A stretch of DNA of 64,000 nucleotides from Nyssa sinensis. Taxonomy: Eukaryota > Streptophyta > Magnoliopsida > Cornales > Nyssaceae. The DNA lies in assembly GCA_008638375.1 (NCBI GenBank), contig CM018052.1, positions 17,946,450 to 18,010,449 on the forward strand. The letters are read 5' to 3'. Shown in pieces: positions 9,771 to 22,048 of this stretch; positions within the stretch are counted from its first letter, which is position 1; the number at the start of each line of letters is the position of its first letter. The position numbers and the translations under genes were made by a program. The notes below the pieces were generated by a model. That model searched no databases. It was not told the DNA's origin and was given only the letters and a program-made list of their open reading frames with translations.

Positions 9771-12700
9771 ATCCCCCACATATTTCAATGGAAAATTTAG
9801 AATGAACGAAAAAAAAAAAAAGGAGTATGAAGGAGTAAGAAAGACCACTTTAGTGTAATGCCTTAGTAGTGGTGTCTTTTGGACTATGAACCAACATGTA
9901 CGGTAAATAAGATTTGACTCACAAAATTTGGTAAAATTTAAAATTTTTATGAACCTCATTTCTTTGTGTGAATCATTGTACTCATCACCCACATCACACT
10001 TAGCTAGTAAGGCTATTCAATGTGGGTTGGCACGTTTTGGCCATGTGGCATACCGGGATTTTCATGAGTGCTCTAAAAAGCTTGCCCCCACTTCCACACT
10101 CATATAAGTGAATCCTCCAAGTGTGTACTACAATTAAACACACCACCTATATAAGGGTTATGACATTTATTAAGAGCTATTGCTTAACCTTACACATTGC
10201 AGTCTCTTACACTATCTATACCACAGGGAGGACTTTTCAAAACATATAAAATTTGATAATGCACAAGTAGGCCACCTAGTGAATTTTTATTACCCATATG
10301 AACCTGTTTCCTAGGATCTCCATTCATGTAGGTTGGGTTATTATCACTATTAAGCCTTATTATATAGGCATAAGCCTCATCCCCCTCAATGTATTTTGTC
10401 AGAAGATTGGCTAAGATCTACTTTAACCTCATAGAAACTAGGGATAACACTCAAGTCTCAAACAACAACTGTTTCACAATTTTATGTCATAGGCGTATTT
10501 TCCTAATTTTCTACCATTTTACTTAGTTATTTGCTTTGGCTATTTCAGCCTGGCAATCACATCACATAGACACAGTCAAAACCGGTCTCTTCCATATAGG
10601 GATATCATGCTAATTACCTTTTAAATTAACCATTTACCCTCAAACCATACTTTCTCTAAGGCTATAATCATGGATTCCATATTGTTTAAGTCTATAAGAC
10701 AATGCCCCTCAGTCAATGGTCACTATATAACAACACATGAATTTCTTCCTCATTTGGATCATAGATCCAGTTAACATCACTATAACTCTCACACAGTGGG
10801 AAATCCATAATACATCATAATCAAAAATACCTCTAAAAATTTTTGATATTCAAGTTATCCTCTTCCAATAATCATTGTTAGGATTCTATGTATCTGCTCA
10901 TTCTATTACCTGCATAAGCAATGTTAGGTCTACTACAAATACATCAATATATAAATTTGACCAAATTCAAATTTAGAAATATAAGCATCAAAAGGAATAA
11001 ACATGCTCATAATCAAATTGATTTAATTTTCTTAACTATCTCCCAAGTATCATATAGTCTTATTGACTATCTAAAATATACTCACAATTTAAACATGTGA
11101 CCTCAATTATATTATTTATAAATTTTGCATTTACCTACCTCAGTGACCAAGAAAATAAATGATAAAAAATTTCTTGTCACATATTTAGGTGTTTTACTTT
11201 AATAATTTCATATTTTTGCTCTTTTCTCAAGTATACATAACTGGATTTTTTTTTTCTTCCAATCCACCAATTAAAACTATTAAAATTTTAATATAAGAAA
11301 TTACAATTATTAGAGAATAGTATCAAGGAAATTATATTTTTCCTTTGTTTGTAACATTTTAGTTATTAACCTCACATTATGTTTATCTATGATCATCCGG
11401 GTTTCCACTTCTTTCAAGAATCATTTCATCATTTAAGAATTCACAACTTTCATTCTTAATTAATATAATATTTGTCAAACTCAAATAACTTCTTCCTTAT
11501 AGTAGAAAAACTGACACAAGGATCTAACAAATATTTTGAACATGAAATATATTATTAAGCAATAGGATTTTCCATAAAAACAATTGAGAAGAACTTTCAT
11601 CTTGCCATTGACAGGTTGGGCCTCAAATCACCCACATATATATGTTCTTCCCCTTCCCCCACAAGACTATAGGAGGATAAAACACTTCTTATTTTCAAAG
11701 ACGTATTTGGTAACTAAAGTCTACTACCCAATCCTATACATTAGTTATCTTGTTTATCTTAGAAATGACCACAACAATTACATCCACCTTAACCAAATTG
11801 GTCTTAGTAGAATTGTCATTTCTCTTATTGTGTTCAATTTTTCTCATTAAGTGTTTTTCTTAGATTGAATATACCCCCACACTTTCAAATATTTTAAAGT
11901 TAAGTGCATAACCTTTTGTGATTCACAAGATTAATAATTCATATGATATTTTCATAAAATTATACAAATTTTATTATTTGGTATTCAATATTTATTTTTT
12001 ATATGGCAAACAGAGAAAAGGTGTTCCCCCACAATTTAAGGAAAGTCTCGTTGGTTCGACATAGCATTATCATCTCTTAAGGTTCTACTTTCTATTAAAA
12101 TTTTCACAACACTATTTGATATTAAAATTAGTGTAGATATTAATTTTCTAAAATATTCTCAATAAATATTATTATTACTTTTTCTTTATAAATTGAGTAT
12201 CTCTTATGATCACAAACTCTTTGTATAAAATAGAAATAAAACTTGCAAGATTTTTCAATTGGTTTACAATTAAAGACTTCAAATTTTTTAAACCACTCAA
12301 ATAAAGAAACCCACTTATTATTTCCTATAAATAGTAATCAAAATGTGTTTGTACTGTTCATTTATAATATTACTTACGTACCGAACTCATCAATAAGACT
12401 TTCCAATAAATAATGCCCATATAAACTGGGTAAAGAAAGGGAGAAAAGACTAGAAGCCGCTGCTTATTCCAAAGAATAGCTAATCCAATTCAAGTCTAAG
12501 ATATAATTGAATCAATTAAGGCCTCACCATTAAAACTTATCAATCCATCCTGTCAACTCCTACGGGATTCCACATTTCTCTTTCCCATATTTTATTTTCT
12601 TTGTCATTATATTCTATTTCATTTTACTTTACATTCTCATTATCATCATTTATTATTTTCTTTCTATTTTTCTCTGCTCGATATTCACCAAACCACAAAT

Positions 12701-12940
12701 TAACAACCAAGCACATAGATACATGTAAAATAGTAATACCCAAGTTACCAGTGATAAAAGTTTTAGAAGGTTCTATTTTTTTTTTCATTGGTAAGGTTAA
12801 ACACTACCAAGATCCTATTGATAGATTTGAGTTTAGTCCGAACAAATTCAACCAATATATAAGACTAACAGTAACTTAGTGTTAGTAGTCTGCCAACATT
12901 TTAACATTACAACATTCATTATAGGAACTACTTTTAAGAT
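9771..12940 (-). pseudogene. Copia polyprotein remnant (RNase H region) and spacer
   Basis: Read on the minus strand, about 10,390-10,830 still resembles the copia RNase H domain: a SYSDVNWIYDPNEE stretch matches the usual GYSDADWAGD block, followed by a GALSYRLKQ-like stretch matching the GAVSWKSKKQ block, and further on NLADLLTKYI-like words match the C-terminal ADPLTK block. Frames are broken many times. The rest (9,783-10,380 and 10,840-12,940) is AT-rich with no recognisable gag, integrase or primer-binding site. Confidence 0.55.
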
Positions 12941-13029
12941 TGTTGGAAAAATAATGTAAGAGATGCTGCAAAATAACAAAATGCAGAGAGGAAAGAACTA
13001 ATGAATTTAGCTAATAACAAGAAATGAGG

Positions 13030-13370
13030 TTTTTTCCGACACCCCATGGTGTCGGAAATAACAACATCAGCGTCGGAAATAAACATTCCCGACCAATAGA
13101 AAACGTCAAACAACACGGTCGGTAATAAACTCGTCAGAAAATATTATTTCTGACGCTACAACATTTGCGTCGGAAATATTCAACTAATACCGACCATATT
13201 CAGCGTCGGTATAAAAGATTATTTCCGACCACTAAAAGCGTCGGAAATAATCAACTAATACCGACCGTATTCAGCGTCGGAAATATTCAACTATTACTAA
13301 CGCATGTCAGCGTCTGAATAATATATTATTTCCGACTACGAAAAGCATCGGAAATATTTAATTTTTACCA
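13030..13370. repeat. Left subterminal motif array of the TIR transposon
   Basis: At least ten copies of tttccgacc/gcgtcggaaata in both orientations. Such subterminal motifs are transposase-binding sites in En/Spm-type elements; that role is inferred here. Confidence 0.75.
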
Positions 13371-15841
13371 ACCCTCTTAATCCCCACCGAACTGCAACAA
13401 CTAAACATTTCCCTTCTAAATTGCCAAAAGAAAAGAAAGAAAGCTTTCTCGCCAAATTGTTTCTTCTCCTGGAAAATTAGAATTCTGCCAATTTGTTGCC
13501 CATAACCATGAAGTCTACCTGCTGCAGTACACTTATAATGGAGCAAAAGTGAAAGTTGGACAACAAAAGAACATACAGATTTTGATTTCAACGAAGAAAC
13601 ATTGCCAATGCTGCCAAAGAGAATGCATTAGCATAGGAGGCAAGTAAATTTTGAAAACAACTAGAGGGGGGGAAAAATTCATAGAAATTCCTCTCCCCTA
13701 GCCTGTTGACAACAAGGACATCCCTTTCAATATAAAAATGGCACAATATGCACCACATAATGAAGGTCACAATACTTTCTCATGCTGTTGTAGTTTTATG
13801 ATTGTCTTAAAGAGTAGTGCACAATTTGTGTCCTCAACTTCAAGAATATAGAAACACACAAATAATAATCTTTACTCAAAATAACTATTCATGTTTCGTG
13901 CACAATAAGGATACTAAATATCATTGGAACTAAACAACTTTGCGTGATGCCGATTATAGTTAGTAATTTCTCATAAATTAAAAGATTCACAAAGTATTTC
14001 AGTAACTTATATTGATTGTTAGAAATCATTTTAACATGAATCATACACAAACATAAATATATGCTAGCAAGGACAATGATCCAAAGTACAGGAGGTAGCA
14101 AATAAACTAATATTGAGCAGGCTAGCTAGCAAGCAAACATATAGCATGATCCAATCAACTAATTCCTGCTAATCGATAAATATGGCAAAACACTCGAATG
14201 TTAAACTATTTGATAAAGGATCTGTAGTATAGAGAATATCCCAATTGGAGCTAAGAGAACATCTGAAAATAAGCTCAAGAATACACACAAATTCAGCCCA
14301 CACTGTCAAATCTAAATTGGTTGAGTGGTGCCTTGTTTATGCATGCATAAGGTGGCTAAAATTTTAGGCCCAAACTTGAGGTTGGGATTTAGCTTCGATT
14401 AGTGTGGAAGTGTTACAATTCATCTATTATAATCAATTGAATAGTATAATCACAACATCACAAAATAATAGAAAATTACTACACAATCTAACAAAGGCAG
14501 AAGCCTCCCAAATATGAGCAAAGGATTTAAAATCTAATTCATAACTAGATAAAAATAAATATTCACATCGAGTACAAACCCCATCGAGTACAACTCTCCT
14601 TGGCGCCACTTTCTTTCAAGTATAAGCTTGTGTGAAATAGTTATAAAATGAGCACCGATTTACCATCTGTTCATACAACTGAAGGTTAGGGTTGGTGGAG
14701 TTGATCCAGATTACAAAAAAAAAGGAAGTATTTTTTGATTCCATTGTATCTCAATTGTATAGTTTTTGTCTTCTCGATCTATTAATTAAATTGTATTTAC
14801 CTACTAAAAAAAGTAGTTTTACTGGCCAAAAATAATTGTAAGAAGTTGTGAAAACTAACTAAATGGTTACAAGAAGAGATATATATGATGAGATAAAGAA
14901 GTTTTGTATAGTTTTCTTCTGATCTCTTTTGTTCTATAAGGAATTAATCATTAGTTTGAGGTTTGATACATCACTAGATAGAAGAAACAGTTCTACTTAA
15001 TTTGGGCTCAAGTATTATTTTACAAACATGTTCTTATCAATTATCATGTTAGTCAAGTTGGAAGGAAAGAGAGAAATAAAAACAGAAAACAATGTAACTT
15101 AAAACAATTTTGCTGTTGGAGGACCACTAGCATTGAGTAGGTCTTTTCAATTAAAATAATTTTTTATTTAAAACCAAGTAAAAGGAACATCCTATGTCAC
15201 TACAACTTTTGAACACTACAAAATGGTAACTGCTTTAATTTTTCAATTAAAATAAAAAAACCCCATGATAGTGGTATGTATAAAGTGATTTGTATATAGC
15301 TAGTATCGACTTTCTTATGTTTGAACTCTAGAACTAGTGACAAAGATTTAAAATTTCATATTTTCCATAGTATTTGAACTCTAGAAATTTAGCTAATTCA
15401 ATTGGAGCCATCTCAAAACAAACACAGCAAAGAATTGTAAAACAAATTATTCAAGCAGATGGAATATCAATGTATTATTAGGGATAATTTGGTTTTCTAA
15501 TGTGCCTATTCATAATAATCAATATTGAGGATACCTGTAGCAGTTTAGCAGATGGAAAATATGGATGGATTAAACTGGATAGATATTTTTTGTTTGTTCT
15601 TTTTTAGTTGGCCTGTTAATTTGTTTTTGAAACAGTAGAACACACACACAAACACACACATTTCTACTTTACAAGGATCTCAAACACACGCCCAAATTTT
15701 AGGGGGGTTGTGCGAGTCAATTTTTTAAACGTTACATGCTCTAGAGCCGATGTCGATCAGATTCGGAGATAAAGAATAATTGCACAAAAAAAAAAAAAAT
15801 AAATAAAAGAAGAAGAAGAATAAGAGGAGAAGGAGGCATAC
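13371..15841. other. Interior of the TIR transposon
   Basis: AT-rich sequence with short meaningless frames. No transposase, no recognisable captured exon. A short CA run lies near 15,642-15,660. Confidence 0.5.
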
Positions 15842-16195
15842 CTGGCTTTGGGGAGAGAGAGAGAGCTGTTGACGATGTAGAGGACTTTAAATCGATCAGG
15901 CGACGAAGACGCGAGAGGGGCTTGGTTCGACGACGACTAAGAAAATCTCCTTCACTTCGTGCCCTAAGTCTCTCTGCGACGAAGAAGATGGAGGCAGAAC
16001 ATTGTTATTTTTTGTGGATCTAGAGGGGAGAGATCGACGAGAGAGGTGAGAGATCAGAGATATCAACGAGAGAGGTGAGAGATCAGAGATCGGCGAGAGA
16101 TCAGAGATCGGCGAGAGATCAGAGAGATCGGCGAGAGACAGAGACAGAGAGGTGAGAGATCAGAGAAAGGCGCGAGGTTGACAATGGCTAGACAG
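15842..16195 (-). other. Possible 5' leader exon inside the TIR transposon
   Basis: On the minus strand this GC-richer segment resembles a 5' UTR (CTCTCTC-rich, then tcgtcgtcgaacc) and ends with a good splice donor, cccaaagccag/gtatgcc, at 15,842. It contains tandem agatcggcgagag units (16,025-16,140). It may be the leader exon of a lost transposase or of a captured host gene. No protein identity is seen. Confidence 0.35.
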
Positions 16196-16224
16196 ATAGA
16201 GGCGCGAAGTTTTGAGCAAAACAG

Positions 16225-16705
16225 GTTATTTCCGACCAAAAAGAAGGTCGGTTGTAGTTACTTATTTCCAACACAGACTAGTTTGGTCGGTAATAGTAAC
16301 TTTTTTCCGACGACGACTAGCGTCGGAAAATATATTTTAGTAAATTTAGTTATTTTCAACTTGTAAAATGGTCGATTATATTTGATTATTTCCGACACAG
16401 CGTATTTTGGTCGGTAATAGTAATATTTTTCAACGATTAATAGCATCGGAAATAACCTTATTAAATTTAGTTATTGCCGACTTATAAAATGGTCGATTAT
16501 AGTTAATTATTTCCGATGCATAGTAGTTGTGGTCGGTAATAATTAATTATTTCTGACGCATAGTAATTTTGGTCGGTAATAATTAATTATTTCTGACGCA
16601 TAGTAGTTTTGGTCGGTAATAATTAATTATTTCCGACTCATAGTAGTTTTGGTCGGTAATAATTAATTATTTTCGACGTTCGGATAAAATGCGTCGGAAA
16701 TAAGC
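16225..16705. repeat. Right subterminal array with 40-bp tandem units
   Basis: From about 16,504 to 16,680 a 40-bp unit (aattaattatttctgacgca..ggtcggtaat) repeats more than four times. Each unit has one ccgac/tgacg and one opposed gtcgg half. Looser copies reach back to 16,225. Confidence 0.85.
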
Positions 16706-16718
16706 TCATTTCTTGTAG

Positions 16719-16721
16719 TAA
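16719..16721. repeat. TAA target-site duplication of the TIR transposon (right copy)
   Basis: It pairs with taa at 13,012-13,014. Removing 13,015-16,721 restores collinearity with the sister LTR. Confidence 0.7.
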
Positions 16722-17632
16722 GGTGTGTGCAAGGCACTGTCCTTAAGAGTAGTTTTCGCCCCTCTGAGATGGTATCTCAGTGCAAAATGTCTCAGTGATC
16801 AAGCCTTCAAGATTCAACAATTTCGTCTCCACTTAGGTGCACACGTACAGTGAAGGTCTTAAGAACAACTTCTTGTAACAGTGGTTTATGAAGAACAATT
16901 GGAACTAATTGGAGATGAATTGGAATGAACCGAAGAACAACTGGAATTAACCGAAGAACAATTGGAAACAATTGGAGATCAATTGGGACAATTGAAACAA
17001 AACCAGACATACCAATTGGAATGAAACCAAACAACCAAACAATTGGAATAATGCACACTCAGAAAAATAATATTACTTGCAGAAGTTGTTTTGAATGTAT
17101 CAGAAACTCTAAACTACACTATACTTAGAATGGTTTAGAAGTTTTGTATTTATAGAGGTAGAAACAGAATCGAATCCCTTGATTCACACAATTAGATACT
17201 ACTAATATCATGGTTAATAGTGGGATAGATGGACTCGCTCAAAACTTATGCACGAAAATTTTAACCAATTGGTTGACTTACTCAAACAAGCCCACGTTAA
17301 TCACTAACAGAATTGACTTTCTCAAAAATCTTTGTACGTAAGAAAATTCTAACTAATTGGTTGACTCACTCAACCAAACCCGCGTTTGTGATTAACAAGG
17401 TTGACTAATTCTGGACTCAAATAAATAAATAAATAAAAGGGAAAACAACATATTAATTTAAGATTGTATAGAACACAAATTTACACACTAGGATGAGATT
17501 TGTCTTTGAAATACCCATAACTAAAGCTACAAATACATCAAGAACAACCGCAAGTAAGCCCAATCCCAAATCATCAGCTTTACAGTTCCTTTGCCACAAC
17601 AATTCTAGCATAACATGGTGTCATATCACTAA

Positions 17633-18122
17633 TGTTTGACCTTCATAATATCAGAATTCACACTAAAGTATAACACAATTACAATCCTCAACTCCAGTGA
17701 AAATTTCCAAAAAAGAAACCCCCCCAATGAATGAAGACCTAGAACCTCCCACCCAACTCCCAATAAATAACACCTAGTGTTATGTGGAAGGGAACAAACA
17801 AACAATAAATCAATCTCAAACCAAAAAATAAATAAAACGCACAGAGAGGACACAAGATTTACATGATTTGGTAAGATGGCTACGTCTACGGGGCAATGAT
17901 GATCAATCCAATGTGTATCAAAGAGTTTATAAAAGTAAGAAACTCTCAAAACCCAAAATCCATTTCTTGCAATGATGACTATTATTCTCACAAGTCCAAA
18001 TCCTAATAGATAATATCCTTATATAAGTGGGTTACAACATAAGAGACAAAATGAGCCCAAAACAAAAATGGGTTATCTCGGGTCGTAAACGGGTTATCAA
18101 GAATCCGGATGAATTCATGACA
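17633..18122 (-). repeat. Copia solo LTR, minus strand (probable)
   Basis: On the minus strand the segment starts tgtcatgaattcatcc, has a TATA-like cttatataagg near 18,025, and then a ccgtagacgtagccatctta..aaatcatgtaaatc block that parallels the tggatgtaggctgtttgccg..catgtataatt block of the copia LTR at 57,417-57,455. It ends ..ggtcaaaca. No target duplication was seen. Confidence 0.45.
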
Positions 18123-18976
18123 ACCACCCAACAACTAAGGCCACCAAGAGAAAATGATCAAAAGCATAAGAAAACTACTAGAAGAAATCTCAGACGACCA
18201 ACAGAAAATGACCAAAAGCATAAGAAAACATTCCCCCCTACCAAATAGAAAAGAAAACCAACAAAACAACAGAAGAAGAAAGGAAAAGAAAATAAGAGAA
18301 AAGAGGAGGAAAGGAAAAGAAAAGAAAGGAGAAGACCCAAATACAAAATAAGGGAAAAGAGAAAAAAAAGGAAAAAAAGGATGAAGAGAACAAGGGAGGA
18401 AAAAGAAGGAAACAAAAGAAAAAGAAAGGCCTGAAAGGAGGAAGGGCATGTAGAATAAAGAAAGGAAAAACAAGAAAATAGAGAAGCAAGAGGAGAGAAG
18501 GAAAGAGAAGAAAAAGGGAGAAAAGAGTAAGTGAACTAGTAAGCAATTTTCAATAACCTACCTGATTGTGTATAACTTAGTCGAACCACACCACCTCAAT
18601 GACCACAGTTTTAGAAAGTGAAACAATAACACTAGTTTTCAATCATCACTCCAAACATGGTTATATTAGGAATAGGATGTTGATGAATCAACCCCATTAA
18701 ATTCCTTCTAATTCTCTGATACGAAGACTTACCATCGAATTAACATCTTAACACCCCTTCAAAACTATGCCGATTATTTCCAAACTTATTGATTCATAAG
18801 CCCAACCCTTTAACCCTCTAAAGAATTTTTATTAATACTCCATTAGAATAGCTTTTTAACATCTCTTTTGACTTCACCTAATAAACTAATCTATACTTGA
18901 TCTTTTCTATTTCTTCATCCCAATCAATGGTTCTATTCTAAAAAATATTCTTATTTCTAAGCTTCCATACTGCCTA
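18123..18976. other. Purine-rich low-complexity spacer
   Basis: 18,130-18,225 holds two copies of a roughly 55-bp unit around aaaatgaccaaaagcataag. 18,240-18,535 is almost pure A/G on the plus strand, giving long but meaningless minus-strand Phe/Ser/Leu frames. 18,540-18,976 has no recognisable content. Confidence 0.6.
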
Positions 18977-19344
18977 TGTAACACCCCGACCCGATTAAAT
19001 GATATTTAGGTCACTAATCAGTAATTAGTGACTTTAAAAAAAATACAATAAACCATGCTGGAATTAGTTAATAGAAAATATAAAATTAATCTAGACCCCT
19101 AAAAATGGTGTGTGCTTGGAAAATAGATGTTCGGTCAACTTAGTGCCGGAATAAATAAATGGAATCGATATGAATTAGTAATTGCAAAAATAAATAATTA
19201 AGATACCGAGTCTCGACTTTGAGCCAAATTTATTGTTATTCATAAATTAATATTCGGTGAGATATAAAATATATAATAAAGATTGATATATTATTATCTT
19301 ATGTCCAGGAAGCTAATGAGATAGAAAAATATAGTCAGATGTAA

Positions 19345-19501
19345 TATATATATATATATATATACATATATATAAAATTATATATATATATATATATATA
19401 TTATAGAATATTGGGAGTTAGGAAGCTTCATAGAAGCTGTAGAATGAACAAAAACAGCGGCTGAGGGAGTTGAAACGGGGGGAGGATGACCATATAATAT
19501 G

Positions 19502-19530
<29 letters not shown>
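19345..19530. repeat. (TA)n microsatellite clusters
   Basis: TA runs near 19,345-19,400 and 19,502-19,530 within the LTR. Confidence 0.9.
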
Positions 19531-19532
<2 letters not shown>

Positions 19533-20076
19533 AAGGAATCAGGAAATTTCTGAGGGAATGCAGCCTTGTTTCCACGTGTGCTGTATGTATGTTACGTATG
19601 TGTGTGAAGTGGCGCAGGAGAGGCAGTGTGTGCTACGTGTGTTTGTGAGGTGACACAGCAGAGGGACACATGGCATATGTATGTTTATGGATGTATAGTG
19701 CAGCGGTCTCGGTTGCCGAAAAAGAAAATTGAAAAGGGAAAGAAGAGAGTAGAGAGGAGGGGTAGAGAGGAGCGGGATAGGAGCGCAAACAGCCGTTGGT
19801 GGCAGCCAACTGCTGTCTGTTCCGATCAGATCAGCGGCCCCGCTACCACCACGAACAGCAGAGCTGCCGCAGCCTAGTCGACCTTGCCTCTATCGCCTGG
19901 GTTCGAGACCGAGGGCTCGACCACACCGTCGGGAGAGGGGGTAACCTCAAACCCATATTCAACCTTAAGGATCTCATCCAGTTGGAGCCTCCAAGACCCT
20001 TCCTATCATTGCCAGAATAGGGGATGCGTCTGCATTCCAATCCGCCCCATTGATTGCATCAGGATGTAAGAGAATT

Positions 20077-20096
20077 GGGGGGGGGGGGGGGGGGGG
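20077..20096. repeat. Homopolymer (G)20
   Basis: Twenty consecutive G residues within the plus-oriented LTR. The length may be affected by sequencing error. Confidence 0.85.
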
Positions 20097-21942
20097 CTGT
20101 TTTGGTTGTTCCATCTTGCTCGTCAACACCAGTTGGAGTAAACCCATCAACGGGATTCAGTGGGCGATGGAGCAGCGTATAGCAATACGGTAGGTGATAT
20201 GTGTACATGTATATATATGTGTGTGAGTGTTGCGGCTTGTAGGGTAGCTTGGAATTGAGTGAAGCGTTACAGGGGAGAAGTAACAGTAGTATTGACTGGG
20301 TGATTGAGGAGTCGATTGACTCGGAGGGATGCTAAGGAACGATGTGTATATGTGTGTGTGCGGTTCTGTGGCAGTGCAGCTGATCGACGGGAGAGGAGTA
20401 GGCCGTGTCGCTGGTTTGTGATTTGAGTTTGGGTTCTCTTTTGTATTGAAGCTGCTTCGCGACGGATACATTATGGGTTGGAAAAATTGAGAATCAATTG
20501 AGGATTTTGTGTAATAATTGAAGAAGCTGGCAGTAGAAATGGCGTTGAGTTAAGGGAAATTTGTACGCCAGAGTAAAGAGTTGCGTGTCTACTGTTGGGA
20601 CGTGTCGACTTCGGCCATATCACTAGATGGTGGCCTAAATTGGGTTCCTGCTTCATGTTTTGATAGTTGGGTGGTCATGGGTTGATTCAACAGAAGATGG
20701 TGGACTGTGATGAGACATTATTTCGAATGATTTGGCGATAGGTTGTGCGCTGATAACTCAGGTGGCCACAAAATGAAAATTTGTCTTTGTTGAAGTCAAA
20801 GATCAAGATTTGGTGTTTGAGCAGTTGCAGTTCTTGTTTAAGTAAGGAAGACTGGGAACAATTAAATAAAGTTATCGGATACAAGGAAGGTGATGATGGG
20901 CAATTGTTGGCAACTCATGGCAAGAGAAATTGTACCCTTGGAGATTCTTATGAAACACAATGCTTCAAGCTTATTGGTGCTTTAGAGTGAAAGTGTACAG
21001 TCTCAATGGGGTCACCAGAATCATTTCATTGAAAAGAGAATCATTTCATTGAAAAGAGAGATTTCACTGAGTTCACATGAATGGAATTCGAAATGGAGAT
21101 GAGCGTAATATTCAAGTAATGTTTCTTTGTAAATTAAGCCATAAAGTAAATAGATATGTAATGAAACTATAAGCATATTTTGACTGTTTTGGAACCAATG
21201 GCAGAGTCCGTTGCACGAGACGGGACTCCGAAAAAAAGACACGTTAAAGCATAAATTACTTAAGTACCCCTAACATGCCCAAAGTCAAATAAAAAGCCAA
21301 GAGAGTCTAAATTGACTTTGTTCGACGTTCCGGACTCAATGGTGATGTCTTTACTATGAAATGAAATATGAAAAAAATATGACACGTAAGTAGGTAAAGT
21401 AATAAAATTAATGAAGCTACCAGAAGAGTATATATAAAACAAATATACTCCTGAGATAGAAATTAGAATTTAATTACGATTTAAGCATAAATTAAGATCA
21501 CCAATAGGTGGTATTGCAGTGACTATGAAGTTAATGAGACTACTTATGAATTGTTCTTAGGAACTACAGAAGAAGTGGGAAAGCACAACAGTAGCTTCGA
21601 CCTAAACGTATAAGGTGAGTAACTTTGCATTTGAAGTGGAGATTTAATTCCACGGATTTGAATGATATTTTAAATGTCAAATTCAGTCTTTATACGATTC
21701 TTGTTTAAAATATTCTGTTATGACATGCTCATTAAATGTTTTAATATACAGTTCCTTTCTTCAAAATATTTAACATGCTTGAGTAAAATGCCAATTCCCT
21801 TACATATTCTAAATTTAATTATTCCACGTATTTGAAGATCCTATCATGAAATCATGAACGTCATGTTTTAAACACTCATGAAAAGTATCTATTTGAAGAA
21901 GACATGTGATAAATATTTTACAAGATAATAATGTAAAAATCA

Positions 21943-22048
21943 CATAGTCAGGATTTTGGGTTTCTTCGGAACTCAATTGCCCTGTCATGTGAACTGTTGC
22001 ATAGTCAGGATTTTGGGTTTCTTTGGAACTCAATTGACCTGACATGTG
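21943..22048. repeat. 57-bp tandem duplication in the LTR
   Basis: The catagtcaggattttgggtt..caattg..catgtgaa unit occurs twice, starting at 21,943 and 22,000. Confidence 0.85.

Larger units (their letters stand above)
13015..16718. mobile_element. Non-autonomous TIR DNA transposon (CACTA-like or Harbinger-like)
   Basis: Ends are inverted repeats sharing acaagaaatgag followed by ttatttccgacg-like sequence. The element is flanked by TAA on both sides (13,012-13,014 and 16,719-16,721), and the other LTR copy at 9,045-9,065 shows the unoccupied site (tttagc-tga-ggcg). The ends hold many inverted motifs of the type tttccgac/gtcggaaat. The ACAAGAAA core recalls the CACTACAAGAAA ends of CACTA elements, which also make 3-bp duplications, but the outermost bases are not CACTA; TAA duplication also suits PIF/Harbinger. 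No transposase frame was found in 3.7 kb. Confidence 0.75.
8983..17519 (-). mobile_element. Decayed Ty1/copia retrotransposon, minus strand
   Basis: Two related LTRs (8,983-9,770 and 12,941-17,519) flank 3.2 kb containing copia RNase H remnants on the minus strand. A polypurine tract (atgtgggggatt on the minus strand) abuts the left LTR as expected for a minus-oriented element. The right LTR is split by a DNA transposon. No matching 5-bp flanking duplication was found (cgaaa on the left, actaa on the right), so the ends may be rearranged. Confidence 0.7.
12941..17519 (-). repeat. Copia LTR (5' LTR), split by a DNA transposon
   Basis: The left arm is 12,941-13,014 and the right arm 16,719-17,519. 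It begins tgttggaaaaataatg like the left LTR. The right arm has its own TATA box on the minus strand at 17,146-17,155 and one local duplication of the ttgactcactcaaccaaaccc region, making it slightly longer than the left LTR. Confidence 0.72.

Noticed and set aside
13030..16705. Regularly spaced short repeats suggestive of a CRISPR array
   Set aside because: The units are AT-rich, in both orientations, lie at transposon ends in a plant nuclear context, and lack unique equal-length spacers.
17629..17991. 120-codon minus-strand frame
   Set aside because: It lies within a probable copia solo LTR, next to its TATA-like site; the sequence follows LTR architecture, not a protein family.
18135..18546. 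Several overlapping minus-strand frames of about 100 codons rich in Phe, Ser and Leu
   Set aside because: They arise from an A/G-only stretch on the plus strand. No structure expected of a membrane protein beyond the composition.
20157..20471. 104-codon Ser/Pro/Thr-rich minus-strand frame
   Set aside because: Inside a decayed LTR with low-complexity composition; no family resemblance and no sign of a gene structure.
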